Shown: in pieces, positions 35,866 to 45,870 of the stretch
Layout: each line of letters opens with the position of its first letter
Position numbering within the stretch: position 1 is the stretch's first letter
Source of the DNA: Ctena decussata
Lineage: Eukaryota; Mollusca; Bivalvia; Lucinida; Lucinidae
Reading direction: 5' to 3'
DNA length: 64,000 nt
Assembly: GCA_963989385.1 (NCBI GenBank)
Contig: OZ022506.1
Span: 65,049,434 to 65,113,433 of the forward strand
Made by a program: the position numbers and the translations under genes
Notes under the pieces: model-generated
Told to the model about the DNA's origin: nothing
Database searches by the model: none
Seen by the model: the letters and a program-made list of their open reading frames with translations, nothing else

Positions 35866-36145
35866 TTCAACTTAGTGCATTATTTGCATATGGAAGCTTG
35901 TGAACAAAATATCTGGAGAACCCCTGATGCTAGGATCATGATTTTTGCAGTTTGATATTGCCCAAGGTGTAGATGACCGGATTAACTTTCGAAAACAATT
36001 CGTAAATTTTTGACTGTGTTAAGCCCCTTTTTCGACTTAGTGCATTGTAAGCCTATGGTACAAAGGTACAAGCATTATTGGATGAACCTTCTCTAGAGAC
36101 AAGCATATGGTTGGGGGCATAGTGTTTCATAAACACATTTTCTAG

Positions 36146-36550
36146 TTATTTTTGGATTCTTTGTTGAAAATTACTTACTAGCGAACAAAAAATCCAGTTT
36201 CTACGGCTTACGGTTTTAGAGTTATAATCTTTGCAGGCAGCATGACCTCAAAGTGTATGTATGTCAGTGTGACCTATATTTAGGTGTCCAATGATTTTGC
36301 CTCATGGCTTACTGACCGACAGAATTACCTGCAAAAAGTCACATAGCTATCATTTCGGTATAGTGTTTGACCACAGAGGCAAAGACAAAAGCCCCCACCA
36401 CAGGGGCATTTGTGTACTTAAGAACATATGTCTAGTTGTAACATGTACAGTCACACTGTGTTTATAGATATATAATAATAGAAGACAGAAAATTCAGTTT
36501 ATGTTTGTTCACTGCAAGTGACTAACATTTTTTTATTTGTTTTTAATTAG
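36146..36550 (+). other. Decayed HINE-like end and start of BTB-ZF splice acceptor
   Basis: GCCCCCACCACAGGGGCAT, GTGTACTTAAGAACATATGT and CTAG (to 36435) resemble another HINE right end whose left end is not identified. After it an AT-rich stretch leads to the polypyrimidine tract TTTTTTATTTGTTTTTAATT and AG at 36549-36550. Confidence 0.4.
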
Positions 36551-36630
36551 AGAGTGATGATAAAAACAACAACATGATGAATCTGACAGACAGGGAGAAC
36601 CACATGGAGCTGTATCAACCATTTGATTCG
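36551..36630 (+). CDS. BTB-zinc finger protein, exon with probable start codon
   Basis: This short exon lies between TTTTTAATTAG and the donor GTAAGC at 36631. Two ATGs at 36574 and 36577 begin a frame (MMNLTDRENHMELYQPFDS) that ends in phase 0. It joins in phase to the next exon, which continues DCDTLLLESSAYSSQML, a typical lead-in to a BTB domain. The frame is open back to the splice site, so an upstream start is possible. The ATG at 36574 is chosen because the BTB begins about 35 residues later, as is usual. The exon was found by splice signals and phase, not by homology. Confidence 0.65.
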
Positions 36631-36640
36631 GTAAGCATGT

Positions 36641-36872
36641 CAGAGCTCTAGACAAGAGGGAGTATTTGGTGATAATTAGGGATAAGTTTTATTAATCATG
36701 CATGAAAACATATGTTGTGACCCCTCATCTGAACCGTCTCGACCCCTCATTTGAACCATCTCGATTATACGGTTCAGATGAAGGGTCACAACATATGGTT
36801 TCAATGAGAAATAAAAATATTATCCCTCAGTTGTCATCAAATACCCTTCTTATCTAGCGCTCTGGGCCATGT
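36641..36872. mobile_element. Small fold-back element in intron 1
   Basis: The sequences GAGCTCTAGACAAGAGGG, CATATGTTGTGACCC and CATCTGAACCGT return in reverse as ACGGTTCAGATG, GGGTCACAACATATG and CTTATCTAGCGCTCTG. The whole is one ~230-base imperfect hairpin starting about 10 bases after the exon donor site. Confidence 0.7.
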
Positions 36873-36892
36873 TGTTCAATATTCTGACAAAG

Positions 36893-37423
36893 TATGGTAT
36901 TAATCCTAACAAATGGCCCTGCTCTCAAAAGGCAGGGGACATTTATTAGAGCAGGGGTGTTTATTAGGATATGCCCTAACAAGCGCACATCATGTGAATT
37001 TCTGAGGCATATGATTATTAGCGCACATATTTTTACTGATTTATCTCTTTGATTGATTGTTTGCGAGTGCTAAAAAAACCTATAAAATCTTCAAGTTTTC
37101 AAGTACAAAGCTTCTCCATCTTACATGACTATAAGCAGCTTTTCTCTGATGCTGAAGAAACATTAAATTCTGTTTGTTTCTGTATACAATAACTCATTGA
37201 AATGTGTGCTTATTAGGAAGAAAGCCTTGCAAGTATTTAATGCCATTTTGAAAATGAAAAGCGTACAGTGTGCTAAAAGAGTTGAATATGGTAAATTTAG
37301 CCTGATCAGATATAATGGCTCTGAAAATACCATATCAATCCTAATAAATTATGCCCCTGCTCTAATAAATGCCCACTGCCTTTTTAGAGCAAGGGGCATT
37401 TATTAGGTTAATATTGTACTTTG
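36893..37423. mobile_element. MITE with self-complementary terminal repeats
   Basis: Left (36893-36980) and right (37325-37423) ends are inverted copies of about 85 bp. Each is itself partly palindromic: a CCCCTGCTCT...AGAGCAGGGG pair around GGCAGGGGACATTTATTAG. ATGGTATTAATCC faces GGATTGATATGGTAT. The ~340-base interior has no gene. Confidence 0.65.
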
Positions 37424-37829
37424 CCTTTCCACTAGCACGTCATGGGTGTTCCATTTGTGGGTAAATTAGGTTTGTTCATCTTGTAGGATGCTGTTTTCTT
37501 GCCCACCTGATAGAAAATGCCATTCTTTTCACCTGGGATAGAAAATCTTATCTTACCCTGGTGTTCTGACCCAGGACCGGAAAAAATCACGAGCTGTCAA
37601 TGCATTGGTTGTATAGGAGCTCACGTACCAGCGTCGTCAAGTGACGTTGGCTTTTTAGATGATGACGTCACGAAGACTGCAAAAATGACGTCAGTTTATG
37701 CACGCCAGTCGTTAACGCAAAGAGCCGAATGGCGCTCGTTGAAAGCGACAACTTCTTTCAAAATCAAATTGAAACCTCTCAAGCAGTAGAATTACGCATT
37801 TTAACAAGTTCTAAAATTAAAATAAAACA

Positions 37830-38640
37830 TGGTGTGCAAGAAAAAGTATCTTTCATGGGTGTGAGGTGTGGATAGAAAAATCCGTCACTCGGAATCACTG
37901 TTCGACATCACTCGGCAAGCCTCGTGATGCCGAACAGTGACCCTCGTGACAGATTTTTCTATCCACACCTCACACCCATGATAGATACTTATATTCTCCC
38001 ACCTTTGCCTATATAAGATAGGGTCTCAGCTCATATAAGAAATTTCTATCTTATACCTGGCAATTTCTTATATTAGCAACCAGACTTTTTCATTTTTTGA
38101 CTAATATTTTAATATTAAATGAACAAAATGGACACGCAAGCATGTCGGATGACGTTTGATAGCAGATCATGCGTTTGTGACGTCACTCAATTTTAATGAC
38201 CTCACTAAAACCCGGTTAAAAACGTCGCTAGCAAACTTGACGCGCGTGACGTGAGAGGCTAAGTTGCGTTTTGTTTTTGCCCTCTGGAAGATAAAATAGT
38301 CCACATATCGTGTTTTCCATCTAATTTTGAGGTGCAAACTGTGTTAACACCCATTTTAGGACCCGATAAACACACTGGGCTGGTCAAAATTTACTTCAGA
38401 TCATTGGTTGAAAAGTTAGAATTTTCCTGTTCTGAAGTCAAATTCGACTTTAGGTTTAAAATCCGCTAAGAGTGGGAGAAAAATAATCCATCATGAGCCA
38501 GTCCATGTAGGATAGGTAAATCTCACCCTCGGGGTCGGAATTTCAACCAGGGACTCGGCAAGCCTCGTCCCTGGTTGAAATTCCGACCCCTTGGGTGAGA
38601 TTTCCCTATCCTACATGGATACTCATGATGGATTGTTATA
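37830..38640. mobile_element. Fold-back element C, a palindrome at each end
   Basis: The left palindrome (37852-37985) and right palindrome (38490-38630) both have the central loop ACTCGGCAAGCCTCGT, although their arms differ. GATAGAAAAATCCGTCAC pairs in the left one and TAGGATAGGTAAATCTCACC in the right. TTCTCCCAC and GTGGGAGAA face each other inside. The interior carries TTTGTGACGTCACTC and further TGACG sites. The plan resembles fold-back elements A and B. Confidence 0.6.
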
Positions 38641-38719
38641 ATCTTCGTATGTTTTATGGGTTATTAATAAAATACTTCAACATGATATGTAGTATTTGGG
38701 CTGCTTTTACGTTTTGCAG

Positions 38720-38960
38720 GAATAAAAAAAAGAAAGCCGACCTACATGTACCAACCCTAAGAAATTATCCTTGGTCGACAACTGCAAACAAAATATTTTT
38801 CATGCTTGGCCTTGGTGTGCAAATTACAACTGACAATGGATATGGCATTGGTTATACCGTACTGCCAATTCACCTTTCAGAGCTGCACCCAGAATGTCAC
38901 TCAAAAGTCTTTTGTTTAGTGTATGACTACTGGCCAATGCGCCAACAACTTAGCATTTGA
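38720..38960 (+). pseudogene. Probable carnitine acyltransferase C-terminal exon relic
   Basis: A good splice acceptor (TTTTACGTTTTGCAG, ending 38719) opens an 80-residue frame to a stop at 38960. The frame contains WSTTANKIFF, then NGYGIGYTVLP, then HPECHSKVFCLV and MRQQL. This fits the order seen at the end of choline/carnitine acyltransferases: a LSTS block, G-F-G-P-V-x-x-D/N-G-Y-G-x-x-Y, then P-E-T-D-S-K-x-F and a D-M-R helix. It differs at several conserved positions, for example STT for STS and CHS for TDS. No other exon of such a gene is seen. It sits in intron 1 of the BTB-ZF gene next to a fold-back element, so a captured or retained gene fragment is likely. The match is by pattern memory only. 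Confidence 0.45.
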
Positions 38961-39216
38961 CATAGTCCCACAAACAAAATCGCAGGTAGTGAATGTTCCA
39001 GAATAAGTCCAAGATTTTACCTTACAGTGAATGGAGGGATGTATACCTGTTTAAAGAAGGCGTGGTTTTGGAAAGGTTTATTTGATACTCAGTTGATAGT
39101 ATCTGACCAGGGTTGTTTACCATTAAGATTGGCAGTTGATTAAAGTCATGTAATAAGGGGGACATTGCTATTTTTCTGACAAGGCTCCTAAGGGTTTGAT
39201 AATCTGTGATAATTTT

Positions 39217-40230
39217 CATGCCCCTAACTTCGAAGAACATGAGGGGGCATATTGCTTCTGGGTTGTGTGTCCATCCGTGCATGCATGCATGTGTGTGTCA
39301 CACATACCATGTCGTAGGAACATTGCATGCTAGAGTTTTGAAATTTCATACATGGATTCAACATAAAAAAATAGCTGACCTTATTTTTTTTGTCCGAGTT
39401 GTCTCCCTTTGTGGAGTTATGTCCTAGGAAAAACACTAATGAAATCTTTCAACAGGTTATCTCGAAAAGTATTTTAGCTAGGGGCTTGAAACCTTCTCAG
39501 CTTATTTTAGATGATGAGTAGATGAATTGATTAACTTATGAAAACATTCCGTCCATTTTTTTTACGGAGTTATTGTCCTTTGAAAATTTTTACATTTTAA
39601 ATTAGTCAGCAAGATATCTCAAAAAGAATTTGAGCTAGGAACTTGAAACTTAACCAACTGATTGGAGATAATGAAAAGATGAACTGATTATGTTTTGAAC
39701 TCATTCCATCCATTTTTTCGGAGTTATTGCCCTTTGAAAATTTCGGCATTTTGAATTTGTCAGCAAGCTATCTCGAAAATTATTTGAGCTAGGGACTTGA
39801 AACTTAGTAAACTGGTTGGAGATGACAAGTTGATGAATTTATCAACTTTTGCACAAATTCTATCACTTATGGTCCTTTGAAAATTTTGTCATTTTAAACT
39901 TGTCAGCAAGGTATCTCGAAAGTGTTCGAGCTGGGGGCTTGAAACTTAGTCAGCTGATTAGAGATGATGAGCAGATGAAGTGATTATTTTTTGAATGAAT
40001 TCCGTTCTCTTGTAGTTATGGCCCTTTGAAAATTTCAGCAGTTTAAACTTGTCAGCAATATTTCTCAAAAAGTGTTTGAGCTAGAGACTTGAAACTTGGC
40101 CTGCTGATTGGAGATGATAATTTACTGAGTAGCTTTTAAACAATGTCTGTAAATAGTTTTAGTACCCACCATTCCCTTTTAGGGTCAGGCATATGGTTGG
40201 AGGCATAGTGTCTTACAAACACCTATTTCA
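39217..40230 (+). mobile_element. HINE-like element in intron 1
   Basis: The head CATGCCCCTAACTTCG / GAACATGAGGGGGCATAT follows TTTT. It is followed by GTGTCCATCCGTGC, then five or so ~160-bp units with TTATTGCCCTTTGAAAATTT, GTCAGCAA and GAGCTAGGGACTTGAAACTT. It ends ATATGGTTGGAGGCATAGTG, a short hairpin (GTGTCTTACAAACAC) and a TCAG terminus. It is an older member of the ATGCCCCC family; the same unit type occurs near 17500-17754. Confidence 0.65.
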
Positions 40231-40388
40231 GTTTTCATTTTGTTGCAAAATAATGAAAATGTGTATTGCGGCATGGTGTTTAAATGGCTTTGCCAAGACA
40301 ATTCTTATGAGATGCACAATGCATTAACAAATACCTATGGAAATTTACCGCAGATTATCATTAGACACTCCAATTTGTCTGAAACTTC

Positions 40389-40759
40389 ATATGTTGTTTT
40401 TCCTTTCTTGTATACAGTGAAACCTCCTTCTAATGCACTTACAAATATAACGCGACGTCTGATTGGATAACGTAAAAAATTTGCGACAGTATATTCTGTG
40501 ATATACTGTTGCAAACCCTACGTCATTTAGAAACCTTGCTTCTCATTGGCTGGCGCATAGTTTTATGCAGCTGAAAGCGCTTGCTATGGGTGCAAAGTAG
40601 CACTCTTTTATGTCGCAGTAAAACGAAATTTCCGACCATAAAACCGACGATTTACCTACCCAAATTACAATTTTGAATACAGTTATCCCCTAATTTGTTG
40701 TTTTTCCTTTCTTGTATATAGTGAAACCTCATTTGTTGTTTTTCCTTTCTTGTATACAG
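40389..40759 (+). promoter_or_regulatory. Triplicated splice-acceptor segment before the BTB exon
   Basis: TTGTTTTTCCTTTCTTGTAT followed by ACAG or ATAG occurs three times (ends at about 40417, 40721 and 40759). The first two are followed by TGAAACCTC; the third is the acceptor of the BTB exon. About 270 bases with GATTGGATAA and CATTGGCTGG and a small hairpin lie between copies one and two, so an insertion with a long target duplication is plausible. Confidence 0.6.
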
Positions 40760-42008
40760 GACTGTGACACGTTACTTCTGGAATCTTCGGCATATTCATC
40801 ACAGATGTTGAAAGCATTTCATACAATGCAAAAGGAGGAAAAATATTGTGATGTTCACCTTGTGACTCCTGTGAAGATATTTCCTCTTCATAGAATAATA
40901 GTAATGGCCAATGCACCATCATTATTGAAAATACAACAGCCCAGTATGAATGACAAATATATTGTATATGTTATGAATGTTGTACCGTCAGTCATTGAGG
41001 CCGTGATACACTTTATGTATACAGGTGAATTGAAAGTGAAAAAGTCTGAAGCTTCGCTAATGAAAACTTTTTGTGAAACTTTAGAGCTCAGAAGTGCTCT
41101 TGAATTACTCATGAGCTATTCAGAGCAACCACGAGCAGCTTCAGATAGTCGCAAGGAAGATGAATGGATATCGGATTCAGTAAATGCTTCTATCATTGAG
41201 GGAAAAGATAAATCGGCCAAGGAAGAAAATCTAAGTGATAAGTCAAATGTTTTAAAAAAAGGAAATGTTACTGAAAGTTCTATGGTATCCAAACCAATGC
41301 CAGCCAGACTAACGCAATCCCTTGTGGAGAAGAAAGAAACTAACAGTTACTTGAAAATTTTAAAATCAAAATCTGATGAACAAAATGTAAATATTCAGAA
41401 AAGGATGCACAATAATTTAAAGAGGGTAAACACATCATCTCTTTCATGTAAAGACAAAAGACAAGAACTTAAACATAAAAACTTTAAAGGATCAGGAAGT
41501 AATAATAGCGAAAAGAGAGGAGAAGTCAATAAAAAGTCAAAAGATTCAAACAGTAGTAGTGGAGAGAGTGAAAAGGTACGTAAAAAGCCAATTGAATCAA
41601 ATGGTGATAATGGAAAAGAGACAGAGAAAATCCATAAAATGACCGAAGATTCAAACTGTAGTAGTGGAGAGGGTGAAAAAGTATGTAAAAAGATGATGGA
41701 ATCAAATAGTGATAATGGAAAAGTGACAGAGAAAATCCATAGAATGACCAAAGATTCAAATAGTAGTAGTGGAGAGAGTGAAAAAGTATGTGAAAAGTCG
41801 ATATTTGGAAAAGAGGCAGGGAAAATCCACAGAATGACCAAAGAATCAAACAGTGCTAAAGAAGGCAGAAAACGCTTGCGTAAGAGAAAATATAAAAGAA
41901 AGAAAGCTCCTAAACTGTTTGATCCAGAATGTGATCATAATTATGCAATACCCGGTGGTAAAAAACATATTATTATTGTTGGTAATCCAGCTGTAAATGG
42001 AAGAGATG
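40760..42008 (+). CDS. BTB-zinc finger protein, BTB/POZ domain exon
   Basis: This 1249-base exon (acceptor ATACAG, donor GTGAGT at 42009) encodes about 416 residues. A BTB/POZ domain occupies roughly the first 110: EKYCDVHLVTP, KIFPLHRIIVMANAP, SVIEAVIHFMYTGELKV, LMKTFCETLELRSALELL. BTB domains dimerise and recruit co-repressors or cullin-3; with zinc fingers the usual role is nuclear transcription control. The rest is a hydrophilic Lys/Ser-rich linker with three tandem copies of a ~35-residue unit (DSNSSSGESEKV...KIHKMTE, 41545-41850), the third shortened. A basic KRKYKRKK stretch near the end is a probable nuclear localisation signal. The exon ends in phase 1; reading through the donor meets a stop within three codons. 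Confidence 0.85.
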
Positions 42009-42430
42009 GTGAGTAGAGAGAAAATTCAGGTTTCTTTTATGCTTTCCAGACGAATATAGAGATTTCTCAATGAAACAAATCTTGATAAACAGTAAAAGTC
42101 CAAAAATTCTCTTATTCACTCAGTGGGTTTTTACTGTTATTTTTTCTTTTTTGTAAGATTCATCTGATTTAGTTATTGATAATTGGCTGAAACCAGTGAA
42201 ATGTCAGAAATTGCTCGACATTCGATCACATGCTGTGATGATATTCACGACGTCACTTATAGCGCTTTCATACTTGTTTACAGTGCATATTTTACCTAAT
42301 AAATATCTGCACTCCACCGAATGCGCACCTAGGAGAAAAGCTGATTTTCTATGATGATAATTATTGATTGAAAAGAGCCAAATTGTTGTGGTTGTGAGCA
42401 TAAAAGAAACAGGAACTTTGATTTTTTTCT

Positions 42431-42567
42431 TTCAGTATCAGATAGAATTTTATTTCACTCATGATAAAACTAGATCAGAGTGCTATTTTCACTTATGGCT
42501 ATGCAACTAGTGAAAATAGTGCTATTGGTGTTTATCTGGTGAAATAAAATTTGATCTTTCACTGAAA
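42431..42567. mobile_element. Small fold-back in intron 2
   Basis: The arms of about 55 bases run from TTCAGTATCAGATAGAATTT to AGTGCTATTTTCACT and back. The left arm begins in the strong acceptor-like tract ATTTTTTTCTTTCAG (AG at 42434-42435). Confidence 0.65.
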
Positions 42568-42621
42568 AAAATATCAAATATCCTCTATGACTTCTACTGT
42601 TCTAAAAAGTGATCACTGCAG

Positions 42622-43076
42622 CAGATGAGGAAACAAGACTCGTTTGCACTGTTTGTAAGAAAAGATTTCTTGCAGAAAGAAATCTACGGCTACATATGAT
42701 TAGAATACATGAGATAGATGAGGATAAAGATAAGTTTCAGGTCTTAAGATGCAACTTATGCAGCTATAAAGTTTTTAGAACACAGAAACGGCTTGCTCAG
42801 CATATGATAAATGATCATGGAGTAACAAATACCAAGTATACAAAGATTGCAAGGAAAGTTACTTGCCGAACATGTCAGTATGTGTTAAGTACTTATCGAG
42901 GACGGCTACGGCATGAATACGTTAAACATGGTGTTCAGTACAACTATGGACTGAAGGTTGCTTTCCGGTGTTCTGTATGTGGGAAAGTTTTGTCGTCAAG
43001 TAAGATACTGAAACACCATCAAATGAAATACCACGGCCTGAAGAGAAAAGTGATGACATGCCCATGTACGTTTGAG
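42622..43076 (+). CDS. BTB-zinc finger protein, exon with zinc fingers 1-4
   Basis: The acceptor is a tandem CTGCAGCAG; either AG keeps frame with the phase-1 donor upstream. The donor GTAAGT is at 43077 (phase 0). Four C2H2 fingers follow: CTVCKKRF...HMIRIH, CNLCSYKVF...HMINDH, CRTCQYVL...HEYVKH and CSVCGKVL...HQMKYH. The last residues CPCTFE are the first half of a fifth finger, completed by the exon at 54940. Linkers between fingers are not the TGEKP type, so this is not a KRAB-like array. Such fingers bind DNA; the target cannot be told from sequence. Reading past the donor runs directly into repeat DNA. Confidence 0.9.
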
Positions 43077-44126
43077 GTAAGTTTGGGGTTGTGGTTGGGC
43101 CATGGTGCTGGTTATAACTTCCAGTGCCAGGGCGTCCTACTTACTATACCCCTACCGAAAGGTTCGGGGGATATAGTGATGAGCCTGGCATCTGTTTGTC
43201 TGTCCGACCATCTGTCTGTCTAACTGTCTGTCTGTAAATATTTTCTTGTCATATATCTTGAATACCCTGTGGAATATTTTGATGATATTTCACAGGTCAT
43301 GACGATGTGTCACATAAAAAAATGGCAACTCCAGCTGTCATTGTCCTTTTTGAGATACTTCCCCTTTGGTGATTTTTTGGCAGATTCATGTCCGTTCTAT
43401 AACTTGAATACCCTTGCAGATATGTAGAACAGGTCATGACGATGTGTGGCGAACAAGATTGACACCTTTTGCTTTCTTTCTTTTTTTTGAGTTATTCCCC
43501 CTTGATGGTTTTAGGTATGATTTCAGGTCTGCTTTGTAACTTGAATACCTTTTGAAATATTTTTCTTGATACTTCACAGATATGTAGAACAGGTCATGAC
43601 GCTGTGTTGCAAACAAGAATGACAACTCTTACTTTCTTACTTTTTTAGTTATCTCCCCTTGGTGGTTTTAGCTGTGATATCATGTCCGCTCTATTTCTTG
43701 AATACCTTTTGAAATGTTTTCATGATACTTGACAGATATGTAGAACAGGTCATGACAATGTGTCGAGAACAAGAATGACAATTCTTGCTTTCTTCCTTTT
43801 TGAGCTATTTCCCCTTTGTGGTTTTAGGTGTGCGCTCCATAACTTAAATACCCTTTGAAATATTTTCATGATACTTTACAGATATGCAGATTATGTCATG
43901 ACAGTTTGTCTCATACAGGAATGACAGCTCTTGCATTCATACATTTCGAGTTATTTCCCTTTTGAAGTTTAAGCTGCAGTTTGTGTCTCTGCTCCATGTC
44001 TGCATGACCTGGGCCTGCCCCACAATTTTAATACCCTTATAACTTTTAGAATATTGATGATCATGTCATGATAGCCTATCAGTGTTCCTAACCCTCTCTT
44101 CCCCCACAGCATCCGAATTGATTGTT
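43077..44126 (+). mobile_element. HINE-like element (ATACCCC family) at start of intron 3
   Basis: ATACCCCTACCGAA / TTCGGGGGATAT (43147-43174) is the hairpin head, followed by TCTGTCTGTCCGACC. Then come five ~150-bp units with TTGAATACC, TTTTCATGATACTT and AACAGGTCATGACGATGTG. The right end is not found; the unit series decays near 44080, where the next element starts. Confidence 0.5.
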
Positions 44127-45870
44127 ATCCCCCGCTGAAGGCGGAGGGATATAGGTTTCTCCATGTCCGTCCGTCCGTCTGTCTGTCCGTCCGTCCTTCT
44201 GTCTGTCCGTCCGTCCTTCCGTCTGTCCGTCCGGAGCCATAACTAAGTAACCACTGGACGGAATTTCATGAAACTTAAAATAAATATATATCACTGTAAC
44301 GCGCTGCGGCACATGAAGTTTCATCAGACTGGCTTCAGTAATGCAGGAGTTATTGCCCCTTTATTGGCTTAAAATCAATGAAATAATCCATAACTAAGTA
44401 ACCTCTGAGCGGAATTTCTTGAAACTTAAAATAAGTATATATCACTGTAACGCGCTGCTGCACATGATGTTTCATCAGACTGGCTTCAGTAATGCATGAG
44501 TTATTGCCCTTTAATTAACTTGAAATCAATGAAATGAGCCTTAACTAAGTAACCACTCAACAGAATTTCATGAAACTTAAAATAAATATATATCACTATA
44601 ATGTGCTGATGCACATGAAGTTTCCTCAGACTGGATTCAGTAATGCATGAGTTATTGCCCTTTAATTGACCCGCCCATCCTTCTGTCTGTCCATCCAGAG
44701 CCATAACTAAGTAACCACTGGACAAAATAACATGAAACTTAAAATAAATATATATCACTATAACACGCTGCGGCACATGAAGTTTCATCAGACTGGCTGC
44801 AGTAATGCATGAGTTATTGCCCCTTCATTGGCTTAAAATCAATGAAATGAGCCATAACTAAGTAACTACTGAGCGGAATTTCTTGAAACTTAAAATAAGT
44901 ATATATCACTATAACGCGCTGCTGCACATGAAGTTTCATCAGACTAGATTCAGTAATGCATGAGTTATTGCCCTTCAATTAGCTTGAAATCAATGAAATG
45001 AGCTGTAACTAAGTAACCACTGGGCAGAATTTCATGAAACTTAAAATAAATATATATCACTATAATGTGCTGATGCACATGGTTTCCTCAGACTGGATTC
45101 AGTAATGCATGAGTTATTGCCCTTTAGTTGACTTAAAATCAGTGAAATGAGGCATAAACAAGTAACCAATACTTCATGAAATTTAAACTGAATAATTATG
45201 TATCACCATGAAGTGGATATGAACATAAAGTTTCATCAGAATGGCATCAAAAGGGCATGAATTATTGCCCTTGGATCAATGTGAGATTGCCATTTCCAGC
45301 CATAACTAACTTATCAATGAATAGAATTCTATGAAACTTATACAAAATATGTATCACCATAATTTACAGTTTGTCAGAATTGCTTCAGTGAGCAATGAGT
45401 TATTGCCCTTGAATTGGCTTAAAATCAACAAATTGAGTCATAACTAAGTAACCAATAAATGGAATTTCATGACACTTATAATAATTATATATTGTCATGA
45501 CAAGGCATTGCACATTAAGTTTTGTCATTATCTCTTCAGTAGTGCATGATTTAATGCCCTTGAATTGATTTAAAATCCACAAATTAGCCATTAGTAGGGT
45601 GCTGACAAACAAAATTTCTTGTAACCGAATTTAAAGTGTATCATGATAGTGCAGTGATGTTGAGGCAAGTGTTTAAGAAGAACAGCTCCAGCTTATGCCT
45701 TACTTATCCCAGAGATATTGCCCTTGATTTTATGTACAATCCACAAGTTCAGCCTCCTCAGTAACCAGTGAAATTTTTTTTATGAAACTTAAAATTTTAT
45801 GAAACTTAAAACAACTATAAACAAATCAAGGCCACTTCAGCGGGGGATATAAATTCACTGAATTTGCTTG
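44127..45870 (+). mobile_element. HINE-like element (ATCCCCCGC family)
   Basis: The head ATCCCCCGCTGAAG / GCGGAGGGATAT is followed by a (GTCCGTCC)n stretch. About ten ~143-bp units follow (CATAACTAAGTAACCACTG, ATATATCACTATAA, GTTATTGCCC). At the right end CTTCAGCGGGGGATAT repeats the head in reverse, then comes the hairpin AAATTCACTGAATTT (45851-45865) and GCTTG before TTT. Both ends are clear. Confidence 0.75.

Larger units (their letters stand above)
17763..36145 (+). repeat. ~166-bp higher-order tandem array inside a HINE-like element (ATGCCCCC family)
   Basis: It begins after a TT with the hairpin ATGCCCCCAATTTC / GAAATTGTGGGGGCAT and a TGTCCGTCTGTCC run. It ends TTGGGGGCATAG, the hairpin GTGTTTCATAAACAC, then ATTTTCTAG (36142-36145). 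Three unit types of about 166 bp each alternate: one with CTTAGCCTGTGGAACC, one with TTAGTGCATTGTAAGCC, one with GAGGCCTATGGTACAAAGG and CCGCCGGCAATG. They form a ~500-bp higher-order period. By length there are roughly 60 units. Second and third copies of the head occur at 18836 and 31082. Many short open frames on the - strand are by-products of the repeat. Confidence 0.8.

Noticed and set aside
17763..36145. Many 60-100-codon frames with FSKVNQVIYTTGSIFL-like translations on the - strand
   Set aside because: They repeat with the tandem unit, change with every indel and show no domain; they are by-products of the array.
17763..36145. CRISPR array
   Set aside because: Units are ~166 bp with no spacer-repeat alternation, and the context is an animal genome.
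44088..44324. Frames rich in TDGRTDRRTDG
   Set aside because: These are translations of the GTCCGTC microsatellite-like block in HINE heads, not proteins.
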